A stretch of DNA of 43,230 nt from assembly GCF_015645445.1 (NCBI RefSeq), contig NZ_JADOGI010000080.1, positions 1 to 43,230 on the forward strand, in the 5' to 3' direction. The stretch comes from Nonomuraea cypriaca. GTDB lineage: Bacteria > Actinomycetota > Actinomycetes > Streptosporangiales > Streptosporangiaceae. A model generated the notes under the pieces. The model searched no databases. It was not told the origin of the DNA and was given only the letters and a program-made list of their open reading frames with translations. A program made the translations under genes and the position numbers. The number at the start of each line of letters is the position of its first letter. Position 1 is the stretch's first letter. Shown here one piece after another: positions 18,761-27,010 of the stretch.

Positions 18761-19798
18761 GTGAAGAAGACGTCAGAAGATGTGTTGCCCGCCGAGGGAG
18801 GGCTGGGCGACCATCCGCTGCTCGCGGTCGACGACCTGCACGTCGAGTTCCGCACGCGGGCGGGGATCGTACGGGCCGTGAACGGCGTGAGCTACACGGT
18901 CGGCCCCGGCGAGACGCTCGCCGTCCTGGGCGAGTCGGGTTCCGGCAAGTCGGTGACCGCTCAGGCGATCATGGGCATCCTGGACATGCCGCCCGCGGTC
19001 ATCCCGCAGGGGCAGATCCGCTTCAAGGGCACCGACCTGCTCAAGCTCTCCGAGGAGGCCCGCAGCCAGGTGCGCGGTCAGCGCGTCGCGATGGTCTTCC
19101 AGGACGCGCTCTCCGCGCTCAACCCGGTGTTCACCGTGGGCTGGCAGATCAGCGAGATGTTCCGGGTGCACCGCGGCATGTCCAAGCGCGACGCGCTGAA
19201 GAAGGCCGTCGAGCTGATGGACCGGGTCCGCATCCCGGCCGCCAGGCAGCGGGTCAACGACTATCCGCACCAGTTCTCCGGCGGCATGCGCCAGCGCATC
19301 ATGATCGCGATGTCCATCGCGCTGGACCCCGAGGTGCTGATCGCGGACGAGCCGACCACCGCGCTCGACGTGACCGTCCAGGCGCAGATCATGGAACTGC
19401 TGGCCGACCTGCAGCGCGAGAGCCGGATGGGCCTGATCCTCATCACGCACGACCTGGGCGTCGTCGCCGACGTGGCCGACAAGATCGCCGTCATGTACGG
19501 CGGCCGCATCGTCGAGAACGCCCCCGTGCACGACATCTACAAGTCGCCGGCGCACCCGTACACGAAGGGCCTGCTCGAGTCGATCCCCCGGGTCGACCAG
19601 AAGGGCCAGGACCTGTACGCCATCAAGGGTCTGCCGCCCAACCTGCTCGACCTGCCGACCGGTTGCGCGTTCCATCCGCGGTGCCCGTACCGGCAGGACA
19701 ACTGCGTGACCGACGTCCCTCCGCTGCACAGGGTCAGCGGCGTGCGCGGCAGCGCCTGCCACTACTGGAGGGAGGTCCTCGATGGCGAACCACAGTGA
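18761..19798 (+). CDS. oppD: oligopeptide ABC transporter ATPase OppD
   Basis: A 345-residue ATPase with Walker A GESGSGKS, signature FSGGMRQR, Walker B VLIADEPTTALDV and the H-loop THDLG. The C-terminal extension has the conserved CAFHPRCPY cysteine block of Opp/Dpp ATPases (four cysteines in the last 35 residues, which in some relatives bind an iron-sulfur cluster). The GTG start at 18761 follows AGGGGGG. It overlaps oppF by 17 bp. Confidence 0.95.
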   Translation: MKKTSEDVLPAEGGLGDHPLLAVDDLHVEFRTRAGIVRAVNGVSYTVGPGETLAVLGESGSGKSVTAQAIMGILDMPPAVIPQGQIRFKGTDLLKLSEEARSQVRGQRVAMVFQDALSALNPVFTVGWQISEMFRVHRGMSKRDALKKAVELMDRVRIPAARQRVNDYPHQFSGGMRQRIMIAMSIALDPEVLIADEPTTALDVTVQAQIMELLADLQRESRMGLILITHDLGVVADVADKIAVMYGGRIVENAPVHDIYKSPAHPYTKGLLESIPRVDQKGQDLYAIKGLPPNLLDLPTGCAFHPRCPYRQDNCVTDVPPLHRVSGVRGSACHYWREVLDGEPQ

Positions 19799-20798
19799 GC
19801 GCATCCTCGAGGTACGCGACCTGGTCAAGCACTTCCCGCTGACGCAGGGCGTGCTCTTCAAGAAGCAGATCGGCGCCATCAAGGCCGTCGACGGCGTGTC
19901 GTTCGACCTGCACAGGGGCGAGACGCTGGGCATCGTGGGCGAGTCCGGGTGCGGCAAGTCCACCCTCGCGAAGGTGCTCATGGCGCTGGAGCGGCCCACG
20001 TCGGGCTCGGTGCTGATCAACGGCCGCGACATCGCCGAGGCCAGGGGCGGCGAGCTCAAGCGGATGCGCCGCAACGTCCAGATGGTGATGCAGGACCCGT
20101 ACACCTCGCTGAACCCCCGGATGACCGTGGGCGACATCATCGGGGAGCCGTACGAGATCCACACCGAGGTGGCGCCCAGGGGCGACCGGCGCAGGAAGGT
20201 GCAGGAGCTGCTGGAGGTGGTCGGGCTCAACCCGGACCACATCAACCGCTACCCGCACCAGTTCTCCGGTGGCCAGCGGCAGCGCATCGGGATCGCCCGG
20301 GGGCTGGCGCTCCAGCCCGAGATCATCGTCTGTGACGAGCCGGTGTCCGCGCTGGACGTGTCGATCCAGGCCCAGGTGATCAACCTGCTGGAGCGGCTGC
20401 AGAACGAGTTCAACCTGGCGTACATCTTCATCGCCCACGACCTGTCGGTGGTCAGGCACATCTCGGACCGCGTCGGGGTGATGTACCTCGGCAAGTTCGT
20501 CGAACTGGGCAAGGACACGGAGATCTACGACCGGCCGGCGCATCCCTACACGCAGGCGCTGCTGTCGGCCGTGCCCGTGCCCGACCCCGAGGGGCGCGAG
20601 CAGCGGGAGCGGATCATCCTCCAGGGTGACCCGCCGTCGCCGGCCAACCCGCCGTCGGGGTGCCGGTTCCGTACGCGGTGCTGGAAGGCGCAGGAGATCT
20701 GCGCCGAGCAGGAGCCCCTGCTGCAGATCCGGCCGGGGACCGGGCATGAGAGCGCGTGCCACTTCGCGGAGACGCACGACGTGGTGCACATCGGCTGA
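19782..20798 (+). CDS. oppF: oligopeptide ABC transporter ATPase OppF
   Basis: A 338-residue second ATPase with Walker A GESGCGKST, signature FSGGQRQR, Walker B IIVCDEPVSALDVS and H-loop AHDLS. The C-terminal CRFRTRCWKAQEIC block matches that of OppD. OppD and OppF form the heterodimeric motor below OppBC. The ATG at 19782 has GGAGGG upstream, inside oppD. Last gene of the operon; a stem-loop follows 18 nt later. Confidence 0.95.
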   Translation: MANHSERILEVRDLVKHFPLTQGVLFKKQIGAIKAVDGVSFDLHRGETLGIVGESGCGKSTLAKVLMALERPTSGSVLINGRDIAEARGGELKRMRRNVQMVMQDPYTSLNPRMTVGDIIGEPYEIHTEVAPRGDRRRKVQELLEVVGLNPDHINRYPHQFSGGQRQRIGIARGLALQPEIIVCDEPVSALDVSIQAQVINLLERLQNEFNLAYIFIAHDLSVVRHISDRVGVMYLGKFVELGKDTEIYDRPAHPYTQALLSAVPVPDPEGREQRERIILQGDPPSPANPPSGCRFRTRCWKAQEICAEQEPLLQIRPGTGHESACHFAETHDVVHIG

Positions 20799-20816
20799 CC
20801 GGCCTCGCCGGCGTCC

Positions 20817-20847
20817 GGGCCCTTCGAGCATCCCGCTCGGAGGGCTC
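20817..20847 (+). terminator. opp operon terminator (possibly two-way)
   Basis: A 13-bp stem (20817-20829 with 20835-20847, including two G-U pairs) and a 5-nt loop lie between the converging opp operon and subtilase gene. No T run follows on either side. Confidence 0.6.
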
Positions 20848-20901
20848 CTGCCCGTTGACGGCAGACCGTCCGGAGTCCCGCCCAGACGGAGTCCCCGCCC
20901 G

Positions 20902-22095
20902 TCAGACGGAGTCCCGGCCGCGGCGGCGATGGGCCATGATGACCCGTACCGACATCGCGGCCGCCAGCATCAGCATCCCCGCCACCACCGGAGCCCTGGA
21001 GGGTGGCGCCTGGCCGGGCGGTCCCGCCCCGAAGTACGCCCCCGGGCCCGGCACCCCGGACGCGCGCACCTCCAGCCGAGCGGCGGCACGCAGGGCCAGC
21101 AGCGCGTTGGCCACGCCGTGCCCGTAGGCCGGGCTGTAGCCGTCCGCGGGCCGCCTCCTGGTCCCGAGTTCGATGGCCGTGCGTACGTGGTACGGCGACA
21201 GGCCGGGATGAGCCGACTTGATCAGCGCCGCGATGCCCGCCACCATGGCCGCCGCCGAACTGGTGCCGTCGCTGACCACGTACGAGCCGGCGGCGTCGGC
21301 CGTCACGATGTCCGTGCCCGGCGCCACCACGCACAGGTAGTCCTGCCTGTTGGAGAACCCCGCCACCTGGAGCCGCCGGTCCACCGCTCCGACCGCGATC
21401 ACGCCTGGGTAGGCGGCGGGGAAGTTCTTCCTGTTGGAGGTGTCGCCGTCGTTGCCCGACGAGGCCACGAGCACGGCGCCCCTGCCGATCGCGTACTGGA
21501 TGGCCTCCTCCTCGGCCGCCGAACCCTCCCAGGCGCCGCTGCCGCCGCCGAGCGACATGCTGATCACCTCGGCGCCGTGGTCGACGGCGTACCTGATGCC
21601 ACGGGCGAGCGCGTCGTGGCCGGCGGAGCGCTGCTTCTCGCGCCGCGGGTCGCCGTTCTCCAGGGTGACCCTGATGGACAGCACCTCGGAGGCGGGCGCC
21701 ACGCCCAGGACGCCGCGCCCGTCGCCGTGCCCGCGCCCGGCGATCAGGCTGGCCATGGCGGTCCCGTGCGGCCCCCAGAGCGTCCTGCCCGCCTCGGTCA
21801 GGTCGGGGCCGGTGGTCACGGCGCCCGCCAGGTCGGGGTGGCGGCCGTTCACGCCGGTGTCGAGCACGGCGACGATCACGTCCTCGCCCTTGCTCAACCG
21901 CCAGGCCTCGGGCAGCCGCAACGCGCCGAGATGCCACTGCCCGGCCCGCGCGGCCGCACCCAGGTCGGCGCCCCGGTCGATGTCCCGGTCGATGCCCACG
22001 TCGTCGTCCCCGTCGTCGGACACGACCGGTGAGGCGACACCGACGAGGAGGCCGGCGAGGAGCAGGACGAGCGGTAACCGCATGAGCCTGCTCAT
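20902..22095 (-). CDS. mycosin-like membrane-anchored subtilisin protease
   Basis: A 397-residue S8 serine protease. The signal peptide (about 1-22) is followed by an acidic pro-like segment (27-45). The catalytic triad is D79 (AVLDTGVN), H110 (GPHGTAMAS) and S279 (DGTSSAAAM), with N215 (SSGND) for the oxyanion hole. After a Pro/Gly-rich linker, a C-terminal membrane helix (about 368-388) and RRRGR tail anchor it, so the protease faces outward as in the MycP mycosins of type VII secretion. No ESX gene is near, so its target is unknown. The start overlaps the upstream gene as ATGA. Confidence 0.9.
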   Translation of the reverse strand: MSRLMRLPLVLLLAGLLVGVASPVVSDDGDDDVGIDRDIDRGADLGAAARAGQWHLGALRLPEAWRLSKGEDVIVAVLDTGVNGRHPDLAGAVTTGPDLTEAGRTLWGPHGTAMASLIAGRGHGDGRGVLGVAPASEVLSIRVTLENGDPRREKQRSAGHDALARGIRYAVDHGAEVISMSLGGGSGAWEGSAAEEEAIQYAIGRGAVLVASSGNDGDTSNRKNFPAAYPGVIAVGAVDRRLQVAGFSNRQDYLCVVAPGTDIVTADAAGSYVVSDGTSSAAAMVAGIAALIKSAHPGLSPYHVRTAIELGTRRRPADGYSPAYGHGVANALLALRAAARLEVRASGVPGPGAYFGAGPPGQAPPSRAPVVAGMLMLAAAMSVRVIMAHRRRGRDSV

Positions 22096-22694
22096 CGGGT
22101 CAGCGTCCCGTGCAGGGTCGTGGCGAGCTGCCGCGCGGTGTCGCGTAAGCGCCGCACGATCCGGTCGCCAGGCCGGTACGGCCGTCCGTCCGCGTAACCG
22201 GCGGCGACCGCCACCAGGTAGTGCTCAGCCGAGCCGATCAGCGCCCCGGCGAAGTACTGCCGCTCGCCGAACCGCTCCGCGGGCCCGCCGGGAAAGGCCA
22301 CGGGCCGCACGGTCGCGGGCCGCCCGGCACCGTACGGCCAGAGCCCAGGCCCGTCGAGCACGGCGATGCCCACGGTGGCGACGAACGTGTTCGTGCTGTC
22401 GGCGTACGTGGCGCGCAGGGCGACCCGGCACGCCGGCGGGACGGCGGCAGGCTGGAACGCCGCCCGGCAGGACGCCTCAGGGGCGACCCCGGCCAGCATG
22501 TACGTGACCCGCGCCCCCGACGGGCTGAGCCCGGGCAGGGTGACGGGAAAGACCCGGGCCACCGGCCACGCGTGCCAGCGCTCTGACACGGGAAGCTCGG
22601 GCGCGGGCCAGAGTGCGGACAGTATGAAGAACAGGACAACGGACAGTTGGTACACGTCGACCTCGAACGGGAGGGGGAGGGGACGCTCGACCAA
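22092..22694 (-). CDS. hypothetical exported or membrane protein coupled to the subtilase
   Basis: I do not recognise the family. From the TTG at 22694 the product has 200 residues; from a GTG at 22655 with GAGG 5 nt upstream it has 187 and begins at once with a hydrophobic segment (QLSVVLFFILSALW). The latter start looks better. The rest contains several cysteines (ASCRAAF, PPACRVAL) that could form a disulfide outside the cell. Its stop overlaps the subtilase start as ATGA, suggesting that the two products act together, for example as protease and partner. A strong AAGGAGGG near 22752-22759 is in a different frame. Confidence 0.65.
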   Translation of the reverse strand: MVERPLPLPFEVDVYQLSVVLFFILSALWPAPELPVSERWHAWPVARVFPVTLPGLSPSGARVTYMLAGVAPEASCRAAFQPAAVPPACRVALRATYADSTNTFVATVGIAVLDGPGLWPYGAGRPATVRPVAFPGGPAERFGERQYFAGALIGSAEHYLVAVAAGYADGRPYRPGDRIVRRLRDTARQLATTLHGTLTR

Positions 22695-22838
22695 TGAGAG
22701 GCCTGCGGCTACGGTCTGGACCGGTCACCGACGTGACGAGCAGGTCCCTCCTTGATGCTCCGCATTCTGACACGCGTCCGATGATTCCAACCGACGCTTC
22801 GGTAAACAGACCGATACGCGGAGTAATTCCGATTTGTC

Positions 22839-23645
22839 CTATGGGGTGGGAGAAAGCCGGACATGTGCGCCAGGTGGGAGCCCCAACCGCTGCGCTGCGT
22901 CACCGGAGTTCACCGCGATCGCGACCAGCCCGGCCGAGTCCGCGAACGCCACCAGCTCACCTGGCGGCACCGCCGCGAACGTCTCCCGGTACGGCAGCGA
23001 CATCTGCCGCCGCCCCAGCCACACCCCGAGCGTGTCGCCCACCCGGACCCCGAGCGCCTGCAGGTCACCGGCCGCGATCGAGAGCTGGGTGTTGCCGTAG
23101 CGGTCGACCGAGACGACCTCGCCCTCCACGCAGCCGTCGCGCAGCAGCGACGTCGGCTCCGGCAGCGTGACCAGCCGGTCCACCGGCACCTCGGGGCCCA
23201 CGTCCGCGGGACTCAGCCCGCCGTACAGCCGCCCCGCGACCGGCGCGAACACGTCCCGCCCGTGGAAGGTCGGCGAGACCGGCCGCAGGAAGTGGGCCTC
23301 GTTGCTGATCTCGTACGCGGCCAGCGCGCCGCCGCTGGCGTGCACGGCCCACGACAGCAGCCCGTTGTCCGGGCCGACGAACAGCCGGCCGCCCGCCTCG
23401 ACGGCCACCGCCCGCCTGGCGCCGCCCGCGCCAGGATCGACCGCGCCGATGTGGATGCCCGGCGGGAGGTACGGGATGGTCTGGGCGAGAACCGCCGCGC
23501 CTCGTCGTACGTCACCCGGCGGGATCAGGTGGCACACGTCGATCACCCGGGCCTCGGGGGCGATCCCGGCGATCACACCATGACACGCCGCCACGTAGCC
23601 GTCTTCGAGTCCATAGTCGGTGAGGAGCGTGATGACTGAGGTCAC
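22839..23645 (-). CDS. SAM hydrolase/SAM-dependent halogenase family protein (DUF62)
   Basis: A 268-residue SAM hydroxide adenosyltransferase-like protein. Marks are LLTDYGLEDGYVAACHG at the N-terminus, IPPGDVRRGA, VDPGAGGARRAVAV, GPDNGLLS and, in the C-terminal domain, RYGNTQLSI. Known hydrolases of this family split S-adenosylmethionine into adenosine and methionine; fluorinases and chlorinases are relatives with an extra loop, which I do not see. I start at the GTG at 23645, where the family begins; TACAGT lies 8 nt upstream, fitting a leaderless transcript. The longer frame to 23921 would overlap the next gene and has no similarity. Confidence 0.88.
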   Translation of the reverse strand: MTSVITLLTDYGLEDGYVAACHGVIAGIAPEARVIDVCHLIPPGDVRRGAAVLAQTIPYLPPGIHIGAVDPGAGGARRAVAVEAGGRLFVGPDNGLLSWAVHASGGALAAYEISNEAHFLRPVSPTFHGRDVFAPVAGRLYGGLSPADVGPEVPVDRLVTLPEPTSLLRDGCVEGEVVSVDRYGNTQLSIAAGDLQALGVRVGDTLGVWLGRRQMSLPYRETFAAVPPGELVAFADSAGLVAIAVNSGDAAQRLGLPPGAHVRLSPTP

Positions 23646-23653
23646 ATTTGGCG

Positions 23654-23682
23654 ACTGTACGTCTCGCAATCCGCCGTGAACA
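23654..23682 (-). promoter_or_regulatory. candidate leaderless promoter of the SAM hydrolase gene
   Basis: Reading leftward, TGTTCA and TACAGT are 17 bp apart, and TACAGT ends 8 nt before the GTG start. This position would place the transcription start on the start codon. Confidence 0.45.
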
Positions 23683-23763
23683 GCCGCACTCGGCACATTA
23701 CGATTGGCCACGGGCCGCGTGGTGCGACGTGGTCGTCGCGCCACCCCTTTCGAGGAGGACACC

Positions 23764-24063
23764 ATGGGACCACCGCTGAGCGGTGACAACGCCGCCCAGG
23801 AAACGTCCCGCCAACCACTCTCTGAACGCGAACTCGGGCTCCTCGCCTTCGAACGCCAATGGTGGCGCCACGCGGGCGCGAAGGAGCAGGCCATCAAGGA
23901 GACCTTCGGGTTCTCCACCACGCGCTATTACCAGTTGCTCGGTGAGTTGATCGACCGGCCGGAGGCGCTGGAGCAGGATCCCATGCTGGTCAAGCGGTTG
24001 CGCAGGTTACGCTCCACCCGTCAGCGTGACCGTGCGGCGAGAAGGCTTGGCATGCGTCCCTGA
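23764..24063 (+). CDS. DUF3263 protein, probable DNA-binding
   Basis: A 99-residue protein of the actinobacterial DUF3263 family. The core LAFERQWWRHAGAKEQAI, then FGFSTTRYYQLLGELIDRPEAL, looks like a helix-turn-helix, followed by a very basic tail (KRLRRLRSTRQRDRAARR). DNA binding is inferred from this layout. RBS GAGGAGG lies 5 nt before the ATG at 23764. It diverges from the SAM hydrolase and precedes otsB by 21 bp, possibly in one transcript. Confidence 0.85.
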   Translation: MGPPLSGDNAAQETSRQPLSERELGLLAFERQWWRHAGAKEQAIKETFGFSTTRYYQLLGELIDRPEALEQDPMLVKRLRRLRSTRQRDRAARRLGMRP

Positions 24064-24084
24064 CCGGCTGGGTACGGCAGCCGC

Positions 24085-24873
24085 GTGAGGAACATCCCTG
24101 GAATGGAAGCGATCTTGAGCGATCCGGCCGGCGCCGTGATCGGGCTCGACTTCGACGGGACCCTGTCGCCGATCGTGCCCGATCCCGCCGCGGCCGTGAT
24201 CCACCCGGAGGCGCCCGAGGTTCTCGCCGACCTCGGCGCCCACGTCCTCGCGGTGGCCATCGTGACCGGCAGGCCCCCGGCCACCGCGCTGGAGCTCGGG
24301 CCCGGCCTGGCCGACGTACCCGGACTGGTGGTGCTCGGGCACTATGGCTTCGATCGCTGGGAGGGCGGCCGGATCTCGGGGCCGCCGCCTCCGCCCGGCG
24401 TTCCGCGGGCCGAGGCCGAGCTGCCGCTGCTGCTCGACTCGCTCGGCCTGCAGGACGTCTCGATCGAGGACAAGGGCCGGGCCGTCGCGGTCCACACGCG
24501 GCGCAGCCCCGATCCGGGCGCGGCGCTGGCCATGCTGCGCGAGCCGCTGGCCAAGCTGGCCGAGAAGCACGGCCTGGTCGTCGAGCCCGGCCGCATGGTG
24601 CTGGAGCTGCGGCCGCCTGGCATGGACAAGGGACACGCGCTCAGCCTGTTCCTGGCCGAGCGGGCCGCCAGGTCCGTCATGTTCGCGGGCGACGATCTCG
24701 GCGACCTGGCCGCGTTCGACGCCGTACGCGCCTCCGGGCTGCCCGGCGTGACCGTGTGCAGCGGCTCGGCCGAGGTCACCGCGCTCACCGAGCGGGCCGA
24801 CATCGTGGTGGACGGCCCCGAGGGAGTGGTGGCGCTGCTCCGGGAGCTGGCATCGGCGTTCAGCCGTCCGTGA
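24085..24873 (+). CDS. otsB: trehalose-6-phosphate phosphatase
   Basis: A 262-residue HAD-superfamily phosphatase that removes phosphate from trehalose-6-phosphate. The nucleophile motif is D22-x-D24 in LDFDGTLSP, the second motif VTGRPP, and the last FAGDDLGDLAAFDAV; cap-domain residues MDKGHAL fit TPPases. The GTG at 24085 is taken as start; an ATG at 24103 is an alternative with AGGA 10 nt upstream. The last codons and the stop belong to a 37-bp tandem repeat. otsA lies 0.7 kb away on the opposite strand, facing it. Confidence 0.92.
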   Translation: MRNIPGMEAILSDPAGAVIGLDFDGTLSPIVPDPAAAVIHPEAPEVLADLGAHVLAVAIVTGRPPATALELGPGLADVPGLVVLGHYGFDRWEGGRISGPPPPPGVPRAEAELPLLLDSLGLQDVSIEDKGRAVAVHTRRSPDPGAALAMLREPLAKLAEKHGLVVEPGRMVLELRPPGMDKGHALSLFLAERAARSVMFAGDDLGDLAAFDAVRASGLPGVTVCSGSAEVTALTERADIVVDGPEGVVALLRELASAFSRP

Positions 24874-24950
24874 CATCCGCGAGCGGGCATCGGCGTTCAG
24901 CCGTCTGTGACATCCGCGAGCGGGCATCGGCGTTCAGCGGTTCGTGACCG
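24849..24950 (+). repeat. 37-bp tandem repeat spanning the otsB stop codon
   Basis: Copies at 24849-24885 and 24886-24922 differ by one base; a third, partial and more diverged copy runs from 24923 to about 24950. The first copy encodes the OtsB C-terminus (SAFSRP) and the TGA. Each copy contains GTGAC(A/C), close to a -35 box. Confidence 0.9.
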
Positions 24951-24975
24951 ATCTGCAAGTGGTGCGGCCTAGGGT
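24944..24975 (+). promoter_or_regulatory. candidate leaderless promoter of the secreted-protein gene
   Basis: TAGGGT (24970-24975) matches an actinobacterial -10 box and ends 7 nt before the ATG at 24983. GTGACC (24944-24949), in the third copy of the 37-bp repeat, is a possible -35 with a long 20-bp spacer. Confidence 0.45.
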
Positions 24976-24982
24976 CGTGCGC

Positions 24983-25576
24983 ATGGCCAAGCACTACCTC
25001 GCCGTCGCGGTCGTCGCCGCGGCCACCCTCCTCGCCGCGCCACTGCCCGTGAACGCCGCGCCCGCTCAGCCGTTGAAGCTCAGGGGCGGTTTGACGCTCT
25101 ACCTCCCGATCAAGTGGCAGGTCCACCGCGTCAGCCCCGACTGGATCCGCGTGGTCACCGGCAAGTGCGCCGCGCCCGGCGGCGGCTTCGGCACTCCCGG
25201 ATGCGACAGCTTCTGGGTGCTCGGGCCCAAGGCCATCAAGGAGGGCAACGAGCTCTTCCGGCCGTACACAGGGAAGCGGCCGTTCTACCCGGCCACCGAC
25301 GTGCAGCGGTGCCCGACCAACGCCAAGTGGGGCCAGCGGCTCGGCACCGCCAGGGTGACCGGCCTGCGCCAGGTCGGCCCCGGTCACAAGGCGGCCTACC
25401 GCGAGTGGAAGGCCACCTGCGTCTCCTACTCGAGCGGCGAGGTCAAGTCCCGCTACACGCAGCGCGAGTGGTATCTCCCGACGACGAGGATCCTGGTCGT
25501 CGACCAGTGGAACACCCCGGGTCTCGCCGACGCGCTCGAGAACGCCGACTGGCGTCAGGCGAGGGCGTCGAGTTGA
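24983..25576 (+). CDS. secreted protein of unknown function
   Basis: A 197-residue exported protein. The signal peptide (MAKHYLAVAVVAAATLL) probably ends at a VNA-A site near residue 27. The mature part is Trp- and Cys-containing (four cysteines: KCAAPG, PGCDSF, QRCPTN, ATCVSY) and likely forms two disulfides; no family is recognised. I choose the ATG at 24983 because the signal peptide starts there; a GTG at 24944 would precede it by 13 residues. Its 3' end overlaps that of the convergent otsA by 22 bp. Confidence 0.78.
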   Translation: MAKHYLAVAVVAAATLLAAPLPVNAAPAQPLKLRGGLTLYLPIKWQVHRVSPDWIRVVTGKCAAPGGGFGTPGCDSFWVLGPKAIKEGNELFRPYTGKRPFYPATDVQRCPTNAKWGQRLGTARVTGLRQVGPGHKAAYREWKATCVSYSSGEVKSRYTQREWYLPTTRILVVDQWNTPGLADALENADWRQARASS

Positions 25577-26979
25577 GCCGCGAGCCACTTCTGCGGCGGC
25601 AGCGCCGTGGCGGCGGCGTACAGCCTGTCGCGCCGCGCCCTGCGCTCGTCCTCGGGCATGACGAGCGCCTCGTGCAGCGCGGCGGCCGTGCCGCTGACGT
25701 CGTAGGGGTTGACCACGAGCGCGTGCGGGCCGAGCTCCGCCGCCGCCCCCGCCTCCCGCGAGAGCACCAGCGCGCAGCGCGGCGAGAGCACCGGGCCCTC
25801 CTTGGCGACCAGGTTCATGCCGTCGCGGATCGGGTTGACCAGCAGCACGTCGGCCATCCGGTACGCGGCCAGCGAACGCGGGTAGTCGTCGTTGACGTTG
25901 AGTATGAGCGGGTCCCAGTCCTCGGTGGCGTATTCGTCCTCGATCTCCTGGGCGCAGCGCTGCACCGACGCGGTGTACTCGCGGTATTGGGGCAGGTCGT
26001 GCCGGCTCGGGTAGGCGAAGGCCAGGTGCACCACCCGCCCGTGCCACTCGGGGTGCGCGGCGAGGAACTCGCGGTAGGCGACCAGGCCGCGCACGATGTT
26101 CTTCGACAGCTCGGTGCGGTCGATGCGGACGATCAGCCTGCGCTCGCCGACCTGGTCCCTGATCGCGGCCATGTGCGACTCGACGTCGGGCTCGCAGGCT
26201 CGCTCCCACAGCGCGTCACCGTCCACGCCCAGGCTGTGCACGCCGATGCGGGTGGTCCGGCCCTCGTGGGTGACGCTGCGGCCGACCCGGTCGACCTCGG
26301 CGCCCAGCAGCGCCTCACAGCAGTCCATGAACGACTCCGCCCAGCGGCCGGTGAGGAACCCTGCGTGGTCGGCGCCCAGGATGCCTTCGAGCACCTCGCC
26401 GGCTACCTCGTCGGGCAGCAGCGAGAAGTATTCCGGCGGTGCCCACGGCGTGTGGCTGAAGTGGGCGATGCGCAGGTCGGGCCGCTCGGCGCGGAGCATC
26501 GCCGGGGTCAGCGTGAGGTGGTAGTCCTGCACCATCACGCGGGCGCCGTGCCCGGCCTCCTCCGCCAGGGCCAGCGCGAACGCGCCGTTGTAGTCGCGGT
26601 AGGACTCCCACTCGCGCTCGAACCTCGTGCCGAAGTACGGCTCGTTGGGTATGTCGTAGAGCAGGTGGTTGACGAACCACAGGGTGGAGTTGGCCACGGC
26701 GTTGTAGGCGCGGTGGAACGTGGCCTGCGGGATGTCCAGCATCCGCAGCGCGCCCGTGTCGTAGCCGGCCTGGTCGATCCGGCCGCCGGGTGCCACCCGC
26801 ACGGCGCTTCTGTCATCGTTGGACAGCGCGGCGCAGACCCACAGGACGCCCTCGTCCTTGGCCACTCCGGACAGCCCGGACACCAGTCCGCCACCGCCGC
26901 GCCGCATGGTCAACTCGCCGTCGTCGGAGACGGTGAAGGACACCGGCCCTCTGTTGGAGGCCACCAGAACGCTGTTCAT
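25555..26979 (-). CDS. otsA: trehalose-6-phosphate synthase
   Basis: A 474-residue GT20 glycosyltransferase that joins a nucleotide-activated glucose and glucose-6-phosphate. Family motifs are VASNRGPVSF with the GGGGL loop (donor binding), YRDYNGAFA, VQDYHL, HTPWAPPEYF and the acceptor/donor motif RDGMNLVAKE. Length is normal for bacterial OtsA. RBS AAGGGAG lies 6-7 nt before the ATG. The gene converges on otsB and diverges from the sigma factor gene, whose start codon is only 31 bp away, so its promoter must lie inside that gene. Confidence 0.94.
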   Translation of the reverse strand: MNSVLVASNRGPVSFTVSDDGELTMRRGGGGLVSGLSGVAKDEGVLWVCAALSNDDRSAVRVAPGGRIDQAGYDTGALRMLDIPQATFHRAYNAVANSTLWFVNHLLYDIPNEPYFGTRFEREWESYRDYNGAFALALAEEAGHGARVMVQDYHLTLTPAMLRAERPDLRIAHFSHTPWAPPEYFSLLPDEVAGEVLEGILGADHAGFLTGRWAESFMDCCEALLGAEVDRVGRSVTHEGRTTRIGVHSLGVDGDALWERACEPDVESHMAAIRDQVGERRLIVRIDRTELSKNIVRGLVAYREFLAAHPEWHGRVVHLAFAYPSRHDLPQYREYTASVQRCAQEIEDEYATEDWDPLILNVNDDYPRSLAAYRMADVLLVNPIRDGMNLVAKEGPVLSPRCALVLSREAGAAAELGPHALVVNPYDVSGTAAALHEALVMPEDERRARRDRLYAAATALPPQKWLAAQLDALA

Positions 26980-26997
26980 CCAGGCTCCCTTCGATCA

Positions 26998-27003
26998 TAG
27001 GAT
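26998..27003 (+). promoter_or_regulatory. -10 box of the sigma factor gene (leaderless)
   Basis: TAGGAT, a perfect actinobacterial -10 hexamer, ends 7 nt before the ATG at 27011. A -35 would fall at about 26973-26980, over the otsA start codon. Confidence 0.55.
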
Positions 27004-27010
27004 CCCAGCT

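Noticed and set aside
22747..22773. start of the subtilase partner at the strong AAGGAGGG site
   Set aside because: The frame following that site is different, and an in-frame stop lies upstream of the TTG at 22694.
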